From assembly GCF_003231285.1 (NCBI RefSeq), contig NZ_QKNS01000002.1, positions 62,001 through 126,000 of the forward strand: a stretch of DNA of 64,000 nucleotides, written 5' to 3'. Below, piece after piece: positions 26,150-35,006 of the stretch (position 1 is the stretch's first letter; each line of letters begins with the position of its first letter). The stretch comes from Hymenobacter sediminis (GTDB lineage: Bacteria; Bacteroidota; Bacteroidia; Cytophagales; Hymenobacteraceae). Below the pieces are notes generated by a model. It saw only the letters and a program-made list of their open reading frames with translations. It was not told the origin of the DNA and ran no database searches. The translations under genes were made by a program, and so were the position numbers.

Positions 26150-27277
26150 TTAAGCAACGGCTACTTCCATCACCGATTCTACCGATTCCAGGGGCAGGCC
26201 CCAAGCTTCGGCCACCCCTTTGTATACCACTTTGCCATTCACTACGTTCAGGCCGAGGCGCAGGGCCTCGTCGCGGCGGCAAGCCTCCTGCCAGCCCAGG
26301 TTCGCCAGTTTCACGGCGTAGGGCAGGGTAGCGTTGGTGAGGGCCAGGGTAGAGGTGTAAGGCACTGCGCCCGGCATGTTAGCCACGCAATAGTGCACAA
26401 TGTCGTCGATGATGAAGGTGGGGTCTTCGTGGGTGGTAGGCTTGCAGGTTTCGATGCAGCCACCCTGGTCCACGGCCACGTCCACGAGCACGGTGCCGGG
26501 CTTCATGGTCTTGAGCATCTCGCGGGTGATGAGGTGCGGAGCCTTCGCGCCCGGAATCAGCACGGCGCCCACAATCAGGTCGGCCGTTTTGATGGCTTCG
26601 CGGATGTTGTACTCGTTGGAGTACTGGGTTACCACGTTCTTGGGCATGATGTCGTCCAACTCGCGCAGGCGGGTCAGGCTGATATCCATGATGGTTACAC
26701 GGGCGCCCAGACCAGCAGCAATTTTAGCCGCTTGGGTTCCAACAATACCACCACCCAGTACCAGCACCTCAGCAGGTTTCACGCCGGGTACACCACCCAA
26801 CAGAATGCCCCGGCCTTTCAAAGGCTTCTCCAGGTATTTAGCGCCTTCTTGCGGAGCCATGCGGCCTGCTACCTCGCTCATCGGGATGAGCAGGGGGAGG
26901 GCGCGCGAGGGCAGCTCTACGGTTTCATAAGCCAGGCAGGTAGCCTTGCGCTCAATCATGGCGTGGGTCAGCTCCTCACTCGAAGCAAAGTGGAAGTAGG
27001 TGAACAGCAGTTGGTTTTCCTTGATGAGGGGGTATTCCAAGGCAATTGGCTCCTTCACCTTCACAATCATTTCAGCCTTGGCGTACACTTCTTCAATAGA
27101 AGGCAGAATGGTAGCACCGGCTTGTTCGTACTCGGCGTCGGAGAAGCCGCTGCCGTTGCCGGCAGTAGCCTGCACGAACACCTCGTGGCCATGTTTGCGG
27201 AATTCAGCTACGCCAGCAGGGGTCAGGCCCACGCGGTTTTCGTTGTTCTTAATTTCTTTCGGTACGCCGATAATCAT
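26150..27277 (-). CDS. ald: Alanine dehydrogenase
   Basis: NAD-dependent interconversion of L-alanine with pyruvate plus ammonia in the cytoplasm. The 375-residue protein starts [17 protein letters not shown], the family's N-terminal signature; the ATG at 27277 is chosen over an upstream in-frame ATG four codons away. Other motifs are [39 protein letters not shown], the Rossmann [15 protein letters not shown] and [21 protein letters not shown] (complement of 27334-27341) lies 57 bases upstream as a likely -7 element. Confidence 0.95.
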   Translation of the reverse strand: MIIGVPKEIKNNENRVGLTPAGVAEFRKHGHEVFVQATAGNGSGFSDAEYEQAGATILPSIEEVYAKAEMIVKVKEPIALEYPLIKENQLLFTYFHFASSEELTHAMIERKATCLAYETVELPSRALPLLIPMSEVAGRMAPQEGAKYLEKPLKGRGILLGGVPGVKPAEVLVLGGGIVGTQAAKIAAGLGARVTIMDISLTRLRELDDIMPKNVVTQYSNEYNIREAIKTADLIVGAVLIPGAKAPHLITREMLKTMKPGTVLVDVAVDQGGCIETCKPTTHEDPTFIIDDIVHYCVANMPGAVPYTSTLALTNATLPYAVKLANLGWQEACRRDEALRLGLNVVNGKVVYKGVAEAWGLPLESVESVMEVAVA

Positions 27278-27333
27278 GGCTCGAAGCAAAGAGTGAAAGT
27301 GGGTGGATGGGAGGTTGCCGGGAAAAGGCGGGG

Positions 27334-27341
27334 CAAAGATA
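27334..27341 (-). promoter_or_regulatory. Candidate -7 element for ald
   Basis: The complement reads TATCTTTG, a perfect TAnnTTTG match, about 57 bases before the ald start. No clear -33 TTTG was found. Confidence 0.45.
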
Positions 27342-27375
27342 AGTCGGAATTTGGTGAGGTAGCAGCCCTAAAAAG

Positions 27376-27484
27376 AACTGTCATCCTGAGTGGCAGCAAA
27401 GAAGCTTATTACGCCAGCACAGGTCGTTGTTACGACTACTGTTTCGCGTAGTAAGGCTCTTTGCTGCCACTCAGGATGACAGTT
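27376..27484. repeat. Dispersed inverted repeat, GTCATCCTGAG type, best copy
   Basis: Left and right ends form 26-bp perfect complementary arms (AACTGTCATCCTGAGTGG...), continuing imperfectly for another 12 bases inward. It lies between the DUF1573 gene and the ald promoter. Related ends occur at 15585-15678 and 19856. Confidence 0.85.
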
Positions 27485-27505
27485 CGGCTGTGTGTAGTTG
27501 CTACT

Positions 27506-28279
27506 CTACTTAAATGGTACCGAAGCGCCGCTTTCCTTTACCATGCTGCCCGCATTCAGATCCTGCACTACTTGGGCCTTCAGGGTTAGCTTGGTGTCGC
27601 CGGTTACGTCGTTGCTGGTAATGGTTATGGTTTCAGCCTGCGTGCCCAGCTTGCGCTGGTTGTACACCAACTCCACCACGGCGCTCTGGCCGGGCTTAAT
27701 GGGTGAGGGTACGTTTTTGTAGCCCACACAATAGCACTGCGAGGTAATGGCACCTAGTACCAACTCCTGCTTGCCTGTGTTCTTTACCGTGAAGCGCGCC
27801 ACCGGCGACTGGCCGGCCTCCATTTTGCCGAAATCGTGGGTGGTGCGGTCAACCGTGAGGCGAGCCGACTGGGCGATTTGCGCCGGGGTCAGGGTGGCTT
27901 TCACCTGCTCTTTGTTCAACACGTTGCCTTTGATGGTGAGTACCGTGCTGGGGGTGGAGGCATTGCTAGTCACCGTCACGGTTTTGTTGAAGATGCCAGG
28001 ACGGCCGGCGCTGCTGTACACAGCCTTTACGATGCCGGTTTTGCCGGGCAGCACTGGGGTTTTGGTCCAGTCGGGGGTAGTGCAGCCGCAACTGGCTTGC
28101 ACGTTGGCAATAATGATGGGTTGGTTGCCTACGTTTCGGAAGCGGAACTCGTGGGTAGCCATGGTACCCTCCGGCACGTTGCCAAAATCATGTAGCTCCT
28201 GCTCGAACTTGAGCACGCCTTGAGCTTGCGCCGCCGTGGCTGCCAGCAGGGCAATCAGAAAGAAGAATACGTGTTTCAT
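27506..28279 (-). CDS. DUF1573 protein, exported
   Basis: A 257-residue protein with a signal peptide (MKHVFFFLIALLAATAAQAQ) and two Ig-like DUF1573 repeats: FEQELHDFGNVPEGTMATHE with VQASCGCTTPDWTKTPVLPG, and DRTTHDFGKMEAGQSPVARF with SQCYCVGYKNVPSPIKPG. Each repeat keeps a Cys-x-Cys pair after the first strands. The family is abundant in Bacteroidota envelopes and its role is unknown. TATCTTTG (complement of 28367-28374) lies about 88 bases upstream as a probable -7 element, divergent from the E1 dehydrogenase gene. Confidence 0.9.
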   Translation of the reverse strand: MKHVFFFLIALLAATAAQAQGVLKFEQELHDFGNVPEGTMATHEFRFRNVGNQPIIIANVQASCGCTTPDWTKTPVLPGKTGIVKAVYSSAGRPGIFNKTVTVTSNASTPSTVLTIKGNVLNKEQVKATLTPAQIAQSARLTVDRTTHDFGKMEAGQSPVARFTVKNTGKQELVLGAITSQCYCVGYKNVPSPIKPGQSAVVELVYNQRKLGTQAETITITSNDVTGDTKLTLKAQVVQDLNAGSMVKESGASVPFK

Positions 28280-28366
28280 GGCAGTTAGATAAGAGTGCAG
28301 GGGGTAAGGAAGATGCGTTGTAAGTCAGGAATGATAAGCCGGCAGGGTCAACTCATAACTCTATAC

Positions 28367-28421
28367 CAAAGATAGCCACAAAAAGGCCTACCCCCGCATC
28401 AACGGTAAATCCGTACTTTTG
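28367..28421. promoter_or_regulatory. Divergent -7 elements between DUF1573 and E1 genes
   Basis: On the minus strand TATCTTTG (28374-28367) faces the DUF1573 gene. On the plus strand TACTTTTG (28414-28421) faces the E1 dehydrogenase gene, 80 bases before its ATG. Both match TAnnTTTG; -33 boxes are not obvious. Confidence 0.45.
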
Positions 28422-28500
28422 GGGGCCTGCTTTCCGGGCGGCAGCTTCCCACCACCACTAGCGCCCGGCCCCTGACTCCACCCGCCTCTCTATTCTTTCT

Positions 28501-30924
28501 ATGTCCACTGCCGAAACCGCCGCCGACGTGCAAACTAGCGTCGCCTCCCTCAGCAAAGAAGACCTGCTCCGCGACTACCGCCTGGGCTGGGAAAGCCGCC
28601 AAGCCTCCTTGGCCGGCCGCAAGGAAGTATTCATGGGTAAAGCCAAGTTCGGCATCTTCGGCGACGGCAAAGAAGTACCCCAATTAGCCATGGCCCGCGC
28701 TTTCCGGGCCGGCGACTGGCGCTCCGGCTACTACCGCGACCAGACGTTTATGTTTGCTATCGGTGAGCTGACCCTGCAGCAGTACTTCGCTCAGCTCTAT
28801 GCCCACCCCGACGTAGAAGCTGAGCCCTCCACGGCCGGCCGCGCCATGAATGGTCACTTCGGTACCCGCCACCTCGATGAGGACGGCAACTTTAAAAACC
28901 TGGCTCAGAGCAAAAACTCCTCGGCCGATATTTCGCCCACCGGCGGCCAAATGCCCCGCCTTGTGGGCCTGGCCTATGCTTCCAAGCTCTACCGCCAAAA
29001 CCCCGAGCTGCACCAGTTTTCGCAGTTTTCAGTGAACGGCAACGAGGTGGCATTCGGCACCATCGGCAACGCCAGCACCTCGGAGGGCATGTTCTTTGAA
29101 GCCATCAATGCCGCCGGTGTACTCCAGATTCCTATGCTCGTCAGCGTTTGGGATGACCACTACGGTATTTCGGTTCCCGCTGAGTATCAGACAACCAAGC
29201 AAAATATCAGCGAAATTCTGAAAGGCTTTCAGCGCGAAGGAGAGGGCCAAGAAGGCTTCGAGATTTTCCGGGTGAAAGGCTGGGACTACGCCGGCCTGAT
29301 TGACACCTATCAGCGCGCCGCTGAGGTGTGCCGCACCCAGCACGTTCCCGTGCTCATTCACGTACAGGAAGTTACTCAGCCACAGGGGCACAGCACCAGC
29401 GGTTCGCATGAGCGTTATAAGAGCAAGGACCGCCTCTCGTGGGAAGAAGAGCACGACTGCCTCCGTAAAATGCGCGAGTGGCTGCTGCAGGAAGGCCACG
29501 CCTCCCCTGAAGAACTCGACCAGATTGAGAACGAGGCCAAGGAAACCGTGAAGGTAGCCCGTGCTGCCGCCTGGAACAGCTTCTTTAACCCCATTAAGCA
29601 GGAACGCGACGAAGTAGTGCAACTGCTCAACAAGCTGGTAGCCGAAACCGGGCGCGAAAATAGCCTGCATGAACTGGTAGAGACCCTGGAGCATAACTCA
29701 GCTCCCATCCGTGCTGATTTGGTGCGCACCGTGCGCCGCGCCCTGCGCCAAGTGCGGAGCCAGCGTAGTGCATCCCGCCGCGACCTGCAGAACTGGCTGG
29801 AACAGGCCTTGGCCGAAAATGCCGACCGCTACAACTCCTACCTCTTCAGCCAAAGCGAAGAGTCCGTTGGCAACATTGAAGAAGTGAAAGCCCAGTTCGA
29901 CGCTAACGCTCCTCAAGTAGATGCCCGCGAGGTGCTGCAGGCCTGCTTCGATGCCAACTTCCAGCGTGACCCGCGCATCTTCGCCATTGGCGAGGACGTA
30001 GGGCGCATTGGCGACGTGAACCAGGCCTTTGCCGGTTTGCAGGAGAAATTTGGCGAACTGCGTGTAACGGACACGGGTATCCGGGAGTGCACCATTGTAG
30101 GGCAGGGTATTGGCGCAGCTATGCGTGGCCTGCGGCCCATCACTGAAATTCAGTACCTCGACTACTTACTCTACGCCATCCAGATTCTCAGCGACGACGT
30201 AGCGCCGCTACAGTACCGCACCAAAGGTGGGCAGAAAGCTCCGCTGATTGTGCGTACCCGCGGCCACCGCCTGGAAGGCATCTGGCATTCGGGTTCGCCT
30301 ATCCAGATGATTCTGGGCTCTATACGCGGGATGCACCTGTGTGTACCGCGCAACATGATCCAGGCCGCTGGCTTCTACAACACGCTGCTACGCTCCGATG
30401 AGCCGGCCATCGTGATTGAGTGCTTAAACGGCTACCGCCTGAAAGAGCGCATCCCCAGCAATGTGGGCGAGTTTACCCTACCCCTCGGTCGGCCCGAAAC
30501 CCTGAAGAAAGGGGAAGACGTGACGATTGTCACCTATGGCTCCATGTGCCGGATTGTGCAGGATGCCGCCAAGCAGCTGGAGGAGGTAGGCATCAATGTA
30601 GAAATCATCGACGTGCAGACCCTACTGCCCTTCGACGTGGACCACATTATTGCCGACTCATTGCAGCGCACTAACCGTGTTCTGTTCGCCGACGAGGACG
30701 TGCCTGGTGGCGCTACTGCCTATATGATGCAGCAGGTGCTGGATGAGCAGCAGGCCTACCGGTTCCTCGACTCCCAGCCGCGCTGCCTCTCGGCCCAGGC
30801 CCACCGCCCTCCCTATGGCTCCGACGGCGACTATTTCAGCAAGCCGAACGCCGAGGACGTGTTCGATGCCGTGTATGAAATTATGCAGGAGGCGGACCCC
30901 AAGCGTTTTCCGGCTATTTACTAG
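28501..30924 (+). CDS. 2-oxoacid dehydrogenase E1, fused alpha and beta subunits
   Basis: Thiamine-diphosphate-dependent decarboxylating component, probably of the branched-chain (2-oxoisovalerate) or a related 2-oxoacid dehydrogenase complex. The 807 residues join an E1-alpha half (about 1-400: GYYRDQTFMFAIGELTLQQYF, SADISPTGGQMPRLVGLAYA, NASTSEGMFFEAINAAG) to an E1-beta half (about 460-807: IFAIGEDVGRIGDVNQ, GIRECTIVGQGIGAAM, ITEIQYLDYLLYAIQIL, VTIVTYGSMC). The alpha half has GNAS...WDD where most E1 proteins have the TPP motif GDG...NN, a variation I believe is shared by the Bacteroidota fused form. E2 and E3 genes are not in the window. Confidence 0.9.
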   Translation: MSTAETAADVQTSVASLSKEDLLRDYRLGWESRQASLAGRKEVFMGKAKFGIFGDGKEVPQLAMARAFRAGDWRSGYYRDQTFMFAIGELTLQQYFAQLYAHPDVEAEPSTAGRAMNGHFGTRHLDEDGNFKNLAQSKNSSADISPTGGQMPRLVGLAYASKLYRQNPELHQFSQFSVNGNEVAFGTIGNASTSEGMFFEAINAAGVLQIPMLVSVWDDHYGISVPAEYQTTKQNISEILKGFQREGEGQEGFEIFRVKGWDYAGLIDTYQRAAEVCRTQHVPVLIHVQEVTQPQGHSTSGSHERYKSKDRLSWEEEHDCLRKMREWLLQEGHASPEELDQIENEAKETVKVARAAAWNSFFNPIKQERDEVVQLLNKLVAETGRENSLHELVETLEHNSAPIRADLVRTVRRALRQVRSQRSASRRDLQNWLEQALAENADRYNSYLFSQSEESVGNIEEVKAQFDANAPQVDAREVLQACFDANFQRDPRIFAIGEDVGRIGDVNQAFAGLQEKFGELRVTDTGIRECTIVGQGIGAAMRGLRPITEIQYLDYLLYAIQILSDDVAPLQYRTKGGQKAPLIVRTRGHRLEGIWHSGSPIQMILGSIRGMHLCVPRNMIQAAGFYNTLLRSDEPAIVIECLNGYRLKERIPSNVGEFTLPLGRPETLKKGEDVTIVTYGSMCRIVQDAAKQLEEVGINVEIIDVQTLLPFDVDHIIADSLQRTNRVLFADEDVPGGATAYMMQQVLDEQQAYRFLDSQPRCLSAQAHRPPYGSDGDYFSKPNAEDVFDAVYEIMQEADPKRFPAIY

Positions 30925-30930
30925 GTAACA

Positions 30931-30979
30931 AAAAGCTCAGGCGCACCTCTCGTTTCGGAGTAGGTGCGCCTGAGCTTTT
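30931..30979. terminator. Symmetric terminator after the E1 gene
   Basis: Perfect 18-bp stem AAAAGCTCAGGCGCACCT and its complement around a 13-base loop. It lies between the convergent E1 and lipoprotein genes and can serve both. Confidence 0.92.
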
Positions 30980-30997
30980 TATGCGCTTAGAAAAAAG

Positions 30998-31576
30998 CTA
31001 CTGAACAGTAATTGGGTCAGTAAAGACTTCGTTGCTTTCGTGCAAAGCGCGGTCCACAATATACACCCGAAACCGAACGGTACGTCCTCTCACGAACGGT
31101 GGAGAACCAACGCCAAAGGTCTGCTTAAATGACAAGTCTCCTTTTAGTGGTTGCTTCCGGTCGCCTTGAGAATCAGGTTCTAGGCGGGGGTAGCGGCTGT
31201 TATAATTCAGCCCAGGATCTGGAAGCACAAAGTCTGAAAACGTGCCATCGGAGTTCTTTTCCTGAAGAGTTAAGAAATAATTATTGTTGTACTTATTCAG
31301 GCTGCCGTCGGGGTTGAGTCGGGCATATGGTGGATTCGTATCCTCATCAGATAAGCCTAAATCACCATCACCGTCCTTGAAGGAAATCGTGACCACGACC
31401 CGGTTGAAAGAGCCTGCAGGATCACCATCTTTAATAGAGTCGAAGGGCACGGAAGTGAGGCTTTTGAAGCTGATTTCCGGCGTGTCAGAGTATTCAGGTG
31501 GGTTGATGCAGGAGGCAGCACCTACCCCCATGAGGGCCAGCAACGCCGCATAGCTGAGAGTACGAAGTATGGTCAT
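30998..31576 (-). CDS. Conserved lipoprotein of unknown function
   Basis: A 192-residue lipoprotein: the N-terminus TILRTLSYAALLALMGVGAAS ends at a lipobox Cys. The ATG at 31576 is chosen because it starts this signal directly; the frame remains open to 31633. The mature part has ISFKSLTSVPFD, VVVTISFKDGDGDLGLSDED with a calcium-site-like Asp cluster, and VRFRVYIVDRALHESNEVFT, suggesting an Ig-like beta sandwich. I recognise this layout from Bacteroidota lipoproteins but know no function. Confidence 0.82.
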   Translation of the reverse strand: MTILRTLSYAALLALMGVGAASCINPPEYSDTPEISFKSLTSVPFDSIKDGDPAGSFNRVVVTISFKDGDGDLGLSDEDTNPPYARLNPDGSLNKYNNNYFLTLQEKNSDGTFSDFVLPDPGLNYNSRYPRLEPDSQGDRKQPLKGDLSFKQTFGVGSPPFVRGRTVRFRVYIVDRALHESNEVFTDPITVQ

Positions 31577-31693
31577 AGGAGGCAGAAACAGATACTGGGG
31601 GAAGCGGCCCCCGCCAGCGGGAAGGTACAACATCTAAACGAACGAAGTGCCGCTCACATTGTTCTAGTATTTCGCTAACCCCGCGTCCCCTGC

Positions 31694-32695
31694 ATGAGTT
31701 TCCGCGCCGACTACCTTCACCAGCTTCCGCACCTGACCGCCGCCACCGCTGGGGCAGCAGCTCTTCGTTTATTTCAGCACCAAGCCGAGCATTGCCCCCC
31801 CTACCGCGAGTACTTGGCGGCGCTTGGTTGCCAGCCAGCAGAGGTGCGCTTGGTAGAGCAAATACCCTTCCTGCCCATTGAGTTCTTCAAAACCCACGCG
31901 GTGCGCACCAACGGGGCTGATTGGGAGCCGCAAGAAGTATTTCTGAGCAGCGGCACTACCCAGCAGCAACGCAGCCATCATTACGTCCGAGACCCGCAGC
32001 TGTATCGCCAACATGCGGCCCGCATCTTTGAGCACTACTATGGCTCACTCACGGGCTGGACGGTGCTGGCCTTGCTACCCTCGTATTTGGAGCAAGGCCA
32101 GTCATCATTGGTAGCAATGGTCGATTATTTCGCGCAGGTTTCGGGCCAGCAGCAGCCAGCTTTCTTCCTCCACGACCACGCCGCACTGCTCTCGGCATTG
32201 CGCGAGGCCAAGCAGGATACTAGCCGCCGGGTGCTATTGATTGGGGTGAGTTATGCCCTGCTGGACTTAGCCGCCGAGTATGCCGGCGACCCGGCTCTAC
32301 TTGGCCTCACAGTGCTGGAAACCGGGGGCATGAAAGGTCGCCGCCGCGAAATGATTCGGGAGGAACTGCACGCCGAACTGCAGCAAGCTTTCGGGCCCGT
32401 AGGCATTCATTCCGAGTACGGTATGACGGAGCTGCTGGGTCAGGCTTATAGCTTCGGCGACGGGCGTTTCCATGCCCCGCCGCAGCTGCAAGTGCTCTTA
32501 CGCGACCCCAGTGACCCCTTCTCGGTGTCAGCTACCAGGGCCAGCGGCGCTATTAACGTCATTGACTTGGCCAACGTGGACTCCTGCGCCTTCATCGAAA
32601 CTAAGGACCTGGCCCGCATGTACCCCGATGGTTCCTTCGAAGTGCTCGGCCGCCTGGATAACTCCGATATTCGCGGGTGCAACCAGATGGTGTAA
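31694..32695 (+). CDS. LuxE-like acyl-protein synthetase / AMP-forming ligase
   Basis: A 333-residue protein of the LuxE acyl-protein synthetase group within the adenylate-forming superfamily. It has IPFLPIEFFKTHAVRT, VFLSSGTTQQQRSHHYV (the Ser/Thr/Gly-rich AMP-binding loop), LETGGMKGRRREMIREEL, HSEYGMTELLGQAY and the C-terminal DLARMYPDGSFEVLGRLDN. LuxE activates fatty acids for bioluminescence, but here there are no luxCDAB genes; in Bacteroidota stand-alone homologues probably activate another carboxylate. The C-terminus GCNQMV at residue 333 is abrupt, though typical for the short form. Confidence 0.83.
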   Translation: MSFRADYLHQLPHLTAATAGAAALRLFQHQAEHCPPYREYLAALGCQPAEVRLVEQIPFLPIEFFKTHAVRTNGADWEPQEVFLSSGTTQQQRSHHYVRDPQLYRQHAARIFEHYYGSLTGWTVLALLPSYLEQGQSSLVAMVDYFAQVSGQQQPAFFLHDHAALLSALREAKQDTSRRVLLIGVSYALLDLAAEYAGDPALLGLTVLETGGMKGRRREMIREELHAELQQAFGPVGIHSEYGMTELLGQAYSFGDGRFHAPPQLQVLLRDPSDPFSVSATRASGAINVIDLANVDSCAFIETKDLARMYPDGSFEVLGRLDNSDIRGCNQMV

Positions 32696-32821
32696 TTGCT
32701 TGCAGTGGATTTAGTAACCTTAGGCAGCATTTGCTAACTTCTCAGGATAAAAATAAGTAGAACTTTCTTGAGCACAGATAATACCTATAATTACAATAAA
32801 AGACCCCAATAGTTAAGATGC

Positions 32822-33175
32822 ATGATGAAGTATAAGCAAACAAAAGGCAATGAAATTGAGGGGCTTCTAGATATATTCGTTTCTCGTTGTGAAGACGAAA
32901 GTGACGGAGTGGTAATAAAGTGGGATGAGATATTAATTCATGGAAATCCAGAAGGTCTTAAATCTTTTGCAAAGCTATTAATAGAAATAGCTGACCTCAA
33001 TCAGGAAGAAGTAAATGATAAGTACTTGCCAGTAGGAGCAAGAGAGCATTACCAGTTGAGGCCAGGAATTGAATTGTCGAAAAGCTCTAACCCAATAATT
33101 GTTGGCAGACTTGATGCAAAAGGCACAGGTGCTTTTTACGGAAGGTACATTCCAAAAGAAAAAAGTAATAAATAA
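32822..33175 (+). CDS. Imm32-like small protein (putative immunity protein)
   Basis: A 117-residue protein encoded in clearly AT-rich DNA, unlike the GC-rich genes around it. Residues about 38-115 (ILIHGNPEGLKSFAKLLIEI, REHYQLRPGIELSK, PIIVGRLDAKGTGAFYGRYI) resemble the Imm32 family of polymorphic-toxin immunity proteins, from memory of the family only. No toxin gene is adjacent, so it would be an orphan. The codon bias (AAA, GAA, ATA) and AT-rich flank 32700-32820 suggest horizontal acquisition. Start may be 32822 or the next codon 32825. A 70-base palindrome follows. Confidence 0.7.
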   Translation: MMKYKQTKGNEIEGLLDIFVSRCEDESDGVVIKWDEILIHGNPEGLKSFAKLLIEIADLNQEEVNDKYLPVGAREHYQLRPGIELSKSSNPIIVGRLDAKGTGAFYGRYIPKEKSNK

Positions 33176-33224
33176 TATTATTGATTCGCTGTTGCTCCGG
33201 CACTATCGCAAAGTCAGAGCTAAT

Positions 33225-33294
33225 CGGGAATAGTAACAAAGAAGCGGTGTCAGAATCAATTGATTCTGACACCGCTTCTTTGTTACTATTCCCG
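33225..33294. terminator. Perfect 70-base palindrome / terminator
   Basis: Arms 33225-33259 and 33260-33294 are perfectly complementary with no spacer (35 bp, centre CAATTG). TTTTT follows at 33296-33300 on the + strand, so it is an intrinsic terminator for the Imm32-like gene. It also abuts the stop codon of the minus-strand sigma-54 regulator. Confidence 0.9.
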
Positions 33295-33298
33295 GTTT

Positions 33299-34477
33299 TT
33301 ACTTTCCAGCAAAAGCGCGGGCGTCAGCTTCGGTAATTGTGTCGTCGCTCATGATAACGAGGCGCTCCACTACGTTGCGCAGCTCCCGGATATTGCCGCG
33401 CCAGTCAAGGCCCTGGAGGTAGGAGAGGGCGGCATCCTCAATGCGCTTGGGTTTGTTACCGTAGTCGGCGGCTATGTCCTTCAGGAATTTCTCGATGAGG
33501 GCCGGAATATCGTCGCGGCGGTCGTTGAGGGCCGGTACCTGAATCAGAATGACGGAAAGACGATGGTAGAGGTCCTCGCGGAAGTTACGGTCAGCAATTT
33601 CCTGGAGCAGGTCTTTGTTGGTAGCTGCCAGCACCCGCACGTTCACCGAAATTTCCTTCTCGCCGCCCACGCGCGTAATCTTGTTTTCCTGCAGGGCGCG
33701 CAGCACTTTGGCCTGGGCTGAAAGGCTCATGTCGCCAATCTCGTCTAGGAACAAGGTGCCGCCGTCGGCCTGCTCAAACTTGCCAATGCGCTGCTTAACG
33801 GCCGAAGTAAACGAACCCTTTTCGTGCCCAAATAGCTCGGACTCAATCAGCTCAGAGGGAATGGCGGCACAGTTTACCTCAATTAAGGGGCCGCTGCTAC
33901 GGTTGCTGAGCTCGTGAAGCTGGCGGGCTACTATTTCCTTGCCGGCGCCGTTGGGGCCCGTAATGAGCACGCGGGCATCCGTAGGGGCTACCTTCTCAAT
34001 GGCTTTGCGCACAGCCGTGAGGGCCGCCGAGTCGCCAATCATTTCCGAGTTTTTGGCCAGCTTTTTCTTAAGCGTCTTGTTTTCGGTGGCCAGCTTGGTG
34101 GTTTCGGCCGTGAGCTTAGTGCGGTCGAGGGCGTTGCGCACAGTTACCAGCAGCCGGTTCAGGTCTGGTGGCTTTTGCAGGAAGTCGAAGGCGCCCTTCT
34201 TGGTAGCATCCACGGCCATTTCCACGTTGCCGTGGGCCGACACCATAATAAAGGCCGCGTTGGGCGCCACAATGCGGGCCCGCTCCAGCACTTCAATGCC
34301 ATCCATTTTGGGCATTTTAATGTCGCAGAGCACCACGTCGTACTTGTCGCGGATGAGCATATCCAGGCCGATGGGGCCGTCCTCGGCCTGATCTACCTGG
34401 TAACTTTCGTATTCGAGAATTTCCTTCAGCGTGTGCCGAATGGCTTTCTCGTCGTCAATAATTAGGATGCGGGGCAT
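33299..34477 (-). CDS. Sigma-54 activator-type response regulator without DNA-binding domain
   Basis: A 392-residue NtrC-family protein. The receiver domain (residues 1-120) has IIDDE and phospho-acceptor Asp52 in VVLCDIKMPKMDG. The AAA+ domain (about 145-375) has Walker A ITGPNGAGKE, VNCAAIPSELIESELFG, GSFTSA where most activators have the sigma-54-contacting GAFTGA, Walker B GGTLFLDEIGD and NFREDLYHRL. The protein stops soon after WRGNIRELRNVVERLVIM, so the usual C-terminal Fis-type helix-turn-helix is missing. The ATG at 34477 starts MPRILIIDDE; the frame to 34660 runs into rnpB. TACTTTCG (complement of about 34499-34506) may be a -7 box. No partner kinase is adjacent. Confidence 0.92.
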   Translation of the reverse strand: MPRILIIDDEKAIRHTLKEILEYESYQVDQAEDGPIGLDMLIRDKYDVVLCDIKMPKMDGIEVLERARIVAPNAAFIMVSAHGNVEMAVDATKKGAFDFLQKPPDLNRLLVTVRNALDRTKLTAETTKLATENKTLKKKLAKNSEMIGDSAALTAVRKAIEKVAPTDARVLITGPNGAGKEIVARQLHELSNRSSGPLIEVNCAAIPSELIESELFGHEKGSFTSAVKQRIGKFEQADGGTLFLDEIGDMSLSAQAKVLRALQENKITRVGGEKEISVNVRVLAATNKDLLQEIADRNFREDLYHRLSVILIQVPALNDRRDDIPALIEKFLKDIAADYGNKPKRIEDAALSYLQGLDWRGNIRELRNVVERLVIMSDDTITEADARAFAGK

Positions 34478-34554
34478 GAGTAGAAACGGGTGTACACAGC
34501 GAAAGTAACGAAAAGACCGGGGTTCCGGATGTCGGAAGGGGTAGGAAGGGGCAA

Positions 34555-34596
34555 TCAAAAACGGCCGCTGCACCCGAAGCTGCAGCGGCCGTTTGA
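34555..34596 (-). terminator. Terminator of rnpB
   Basis: AAACGGCCGCTGCA / TGCAGCGGCCGTTT, a 14-bp perfect stem with an 8-base loop, followed on the minus strand by TTTTTGA. It sits just past the 3' end of the RNase P RNA. Confidence 0.88.
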
Positions 34597-34605
34597 TGTG
34601 TGGTG

Positions 34606-35003
34606 ATGAGTCTATAAGCCGGGTTCTGTCCGCCCCTGCAAGCAGAAGCGGCCCCACCATTTATCTAGGCCAGTCCTCGCGGAAAGGCTCCATCAACCTA
34701 CCCGCTGGCGCCGGACGAGCCGCCCGGTGCCGGCCCCGTAAGGCCAGCGTGCCAGCTTATTTGGTCTTTCAACCCCTGAGGTTTACCCAGCCGACGTGGT
34801 TGCCCAGCCGCTGGTGCGCTCTTACCGCACCTTTTCACCCTTACCGGCCGCCCGAAGGCGACGTAGGCGGTAGTTTTCTGTGGCACTGGCTGTCCTGAGA
34901 AGCTTTACACCGCCCAGTCCTTCCCGTTAGGAAGCAGGGTGCTCTGTGTTGCCCGGACTTTCCTCGTCGCCTTGCGGCGCCGCGGTGGGGCGACCCATCA
35001 CTG
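34606..35003 (-). ncRNA. rnpB: RNase P RNA (class A)
   Basis: Catalytic RNA of ribonuclease P, which trims tRNA 5' leaders. On the minus strand the 5' part contains the universally conserved GAGGAAAGTCCGGGC (complement near 34956-34971) and the 3' part contains ACAGAACCCGGCTTATAGAC (complement near 34610-34630), which together form helix P4. The length of about 400 bases suits class A. TACCTTTG on the minus strand (35014-35007) puts a promoter -7 box directly before the 5' end, and a strong hairpin terminator follows. Exact ends are estimated. Confidence 0.95.
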
Positions 35004-35006
35004 GGG

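Noticed and set aside
26138..27451. A 437-codon plus-strand frame opposite ald
   Set aside because: It mirrors alanine dehydrogenase codon by codon, runs through a terminator and a repeat, and has no recognisable family.
31694..32695. A bioluminescence (lux) locus
   Set aside because: LuxE-like similarity is confined to one ligase; no luciferase or reductase genes are adjacent.
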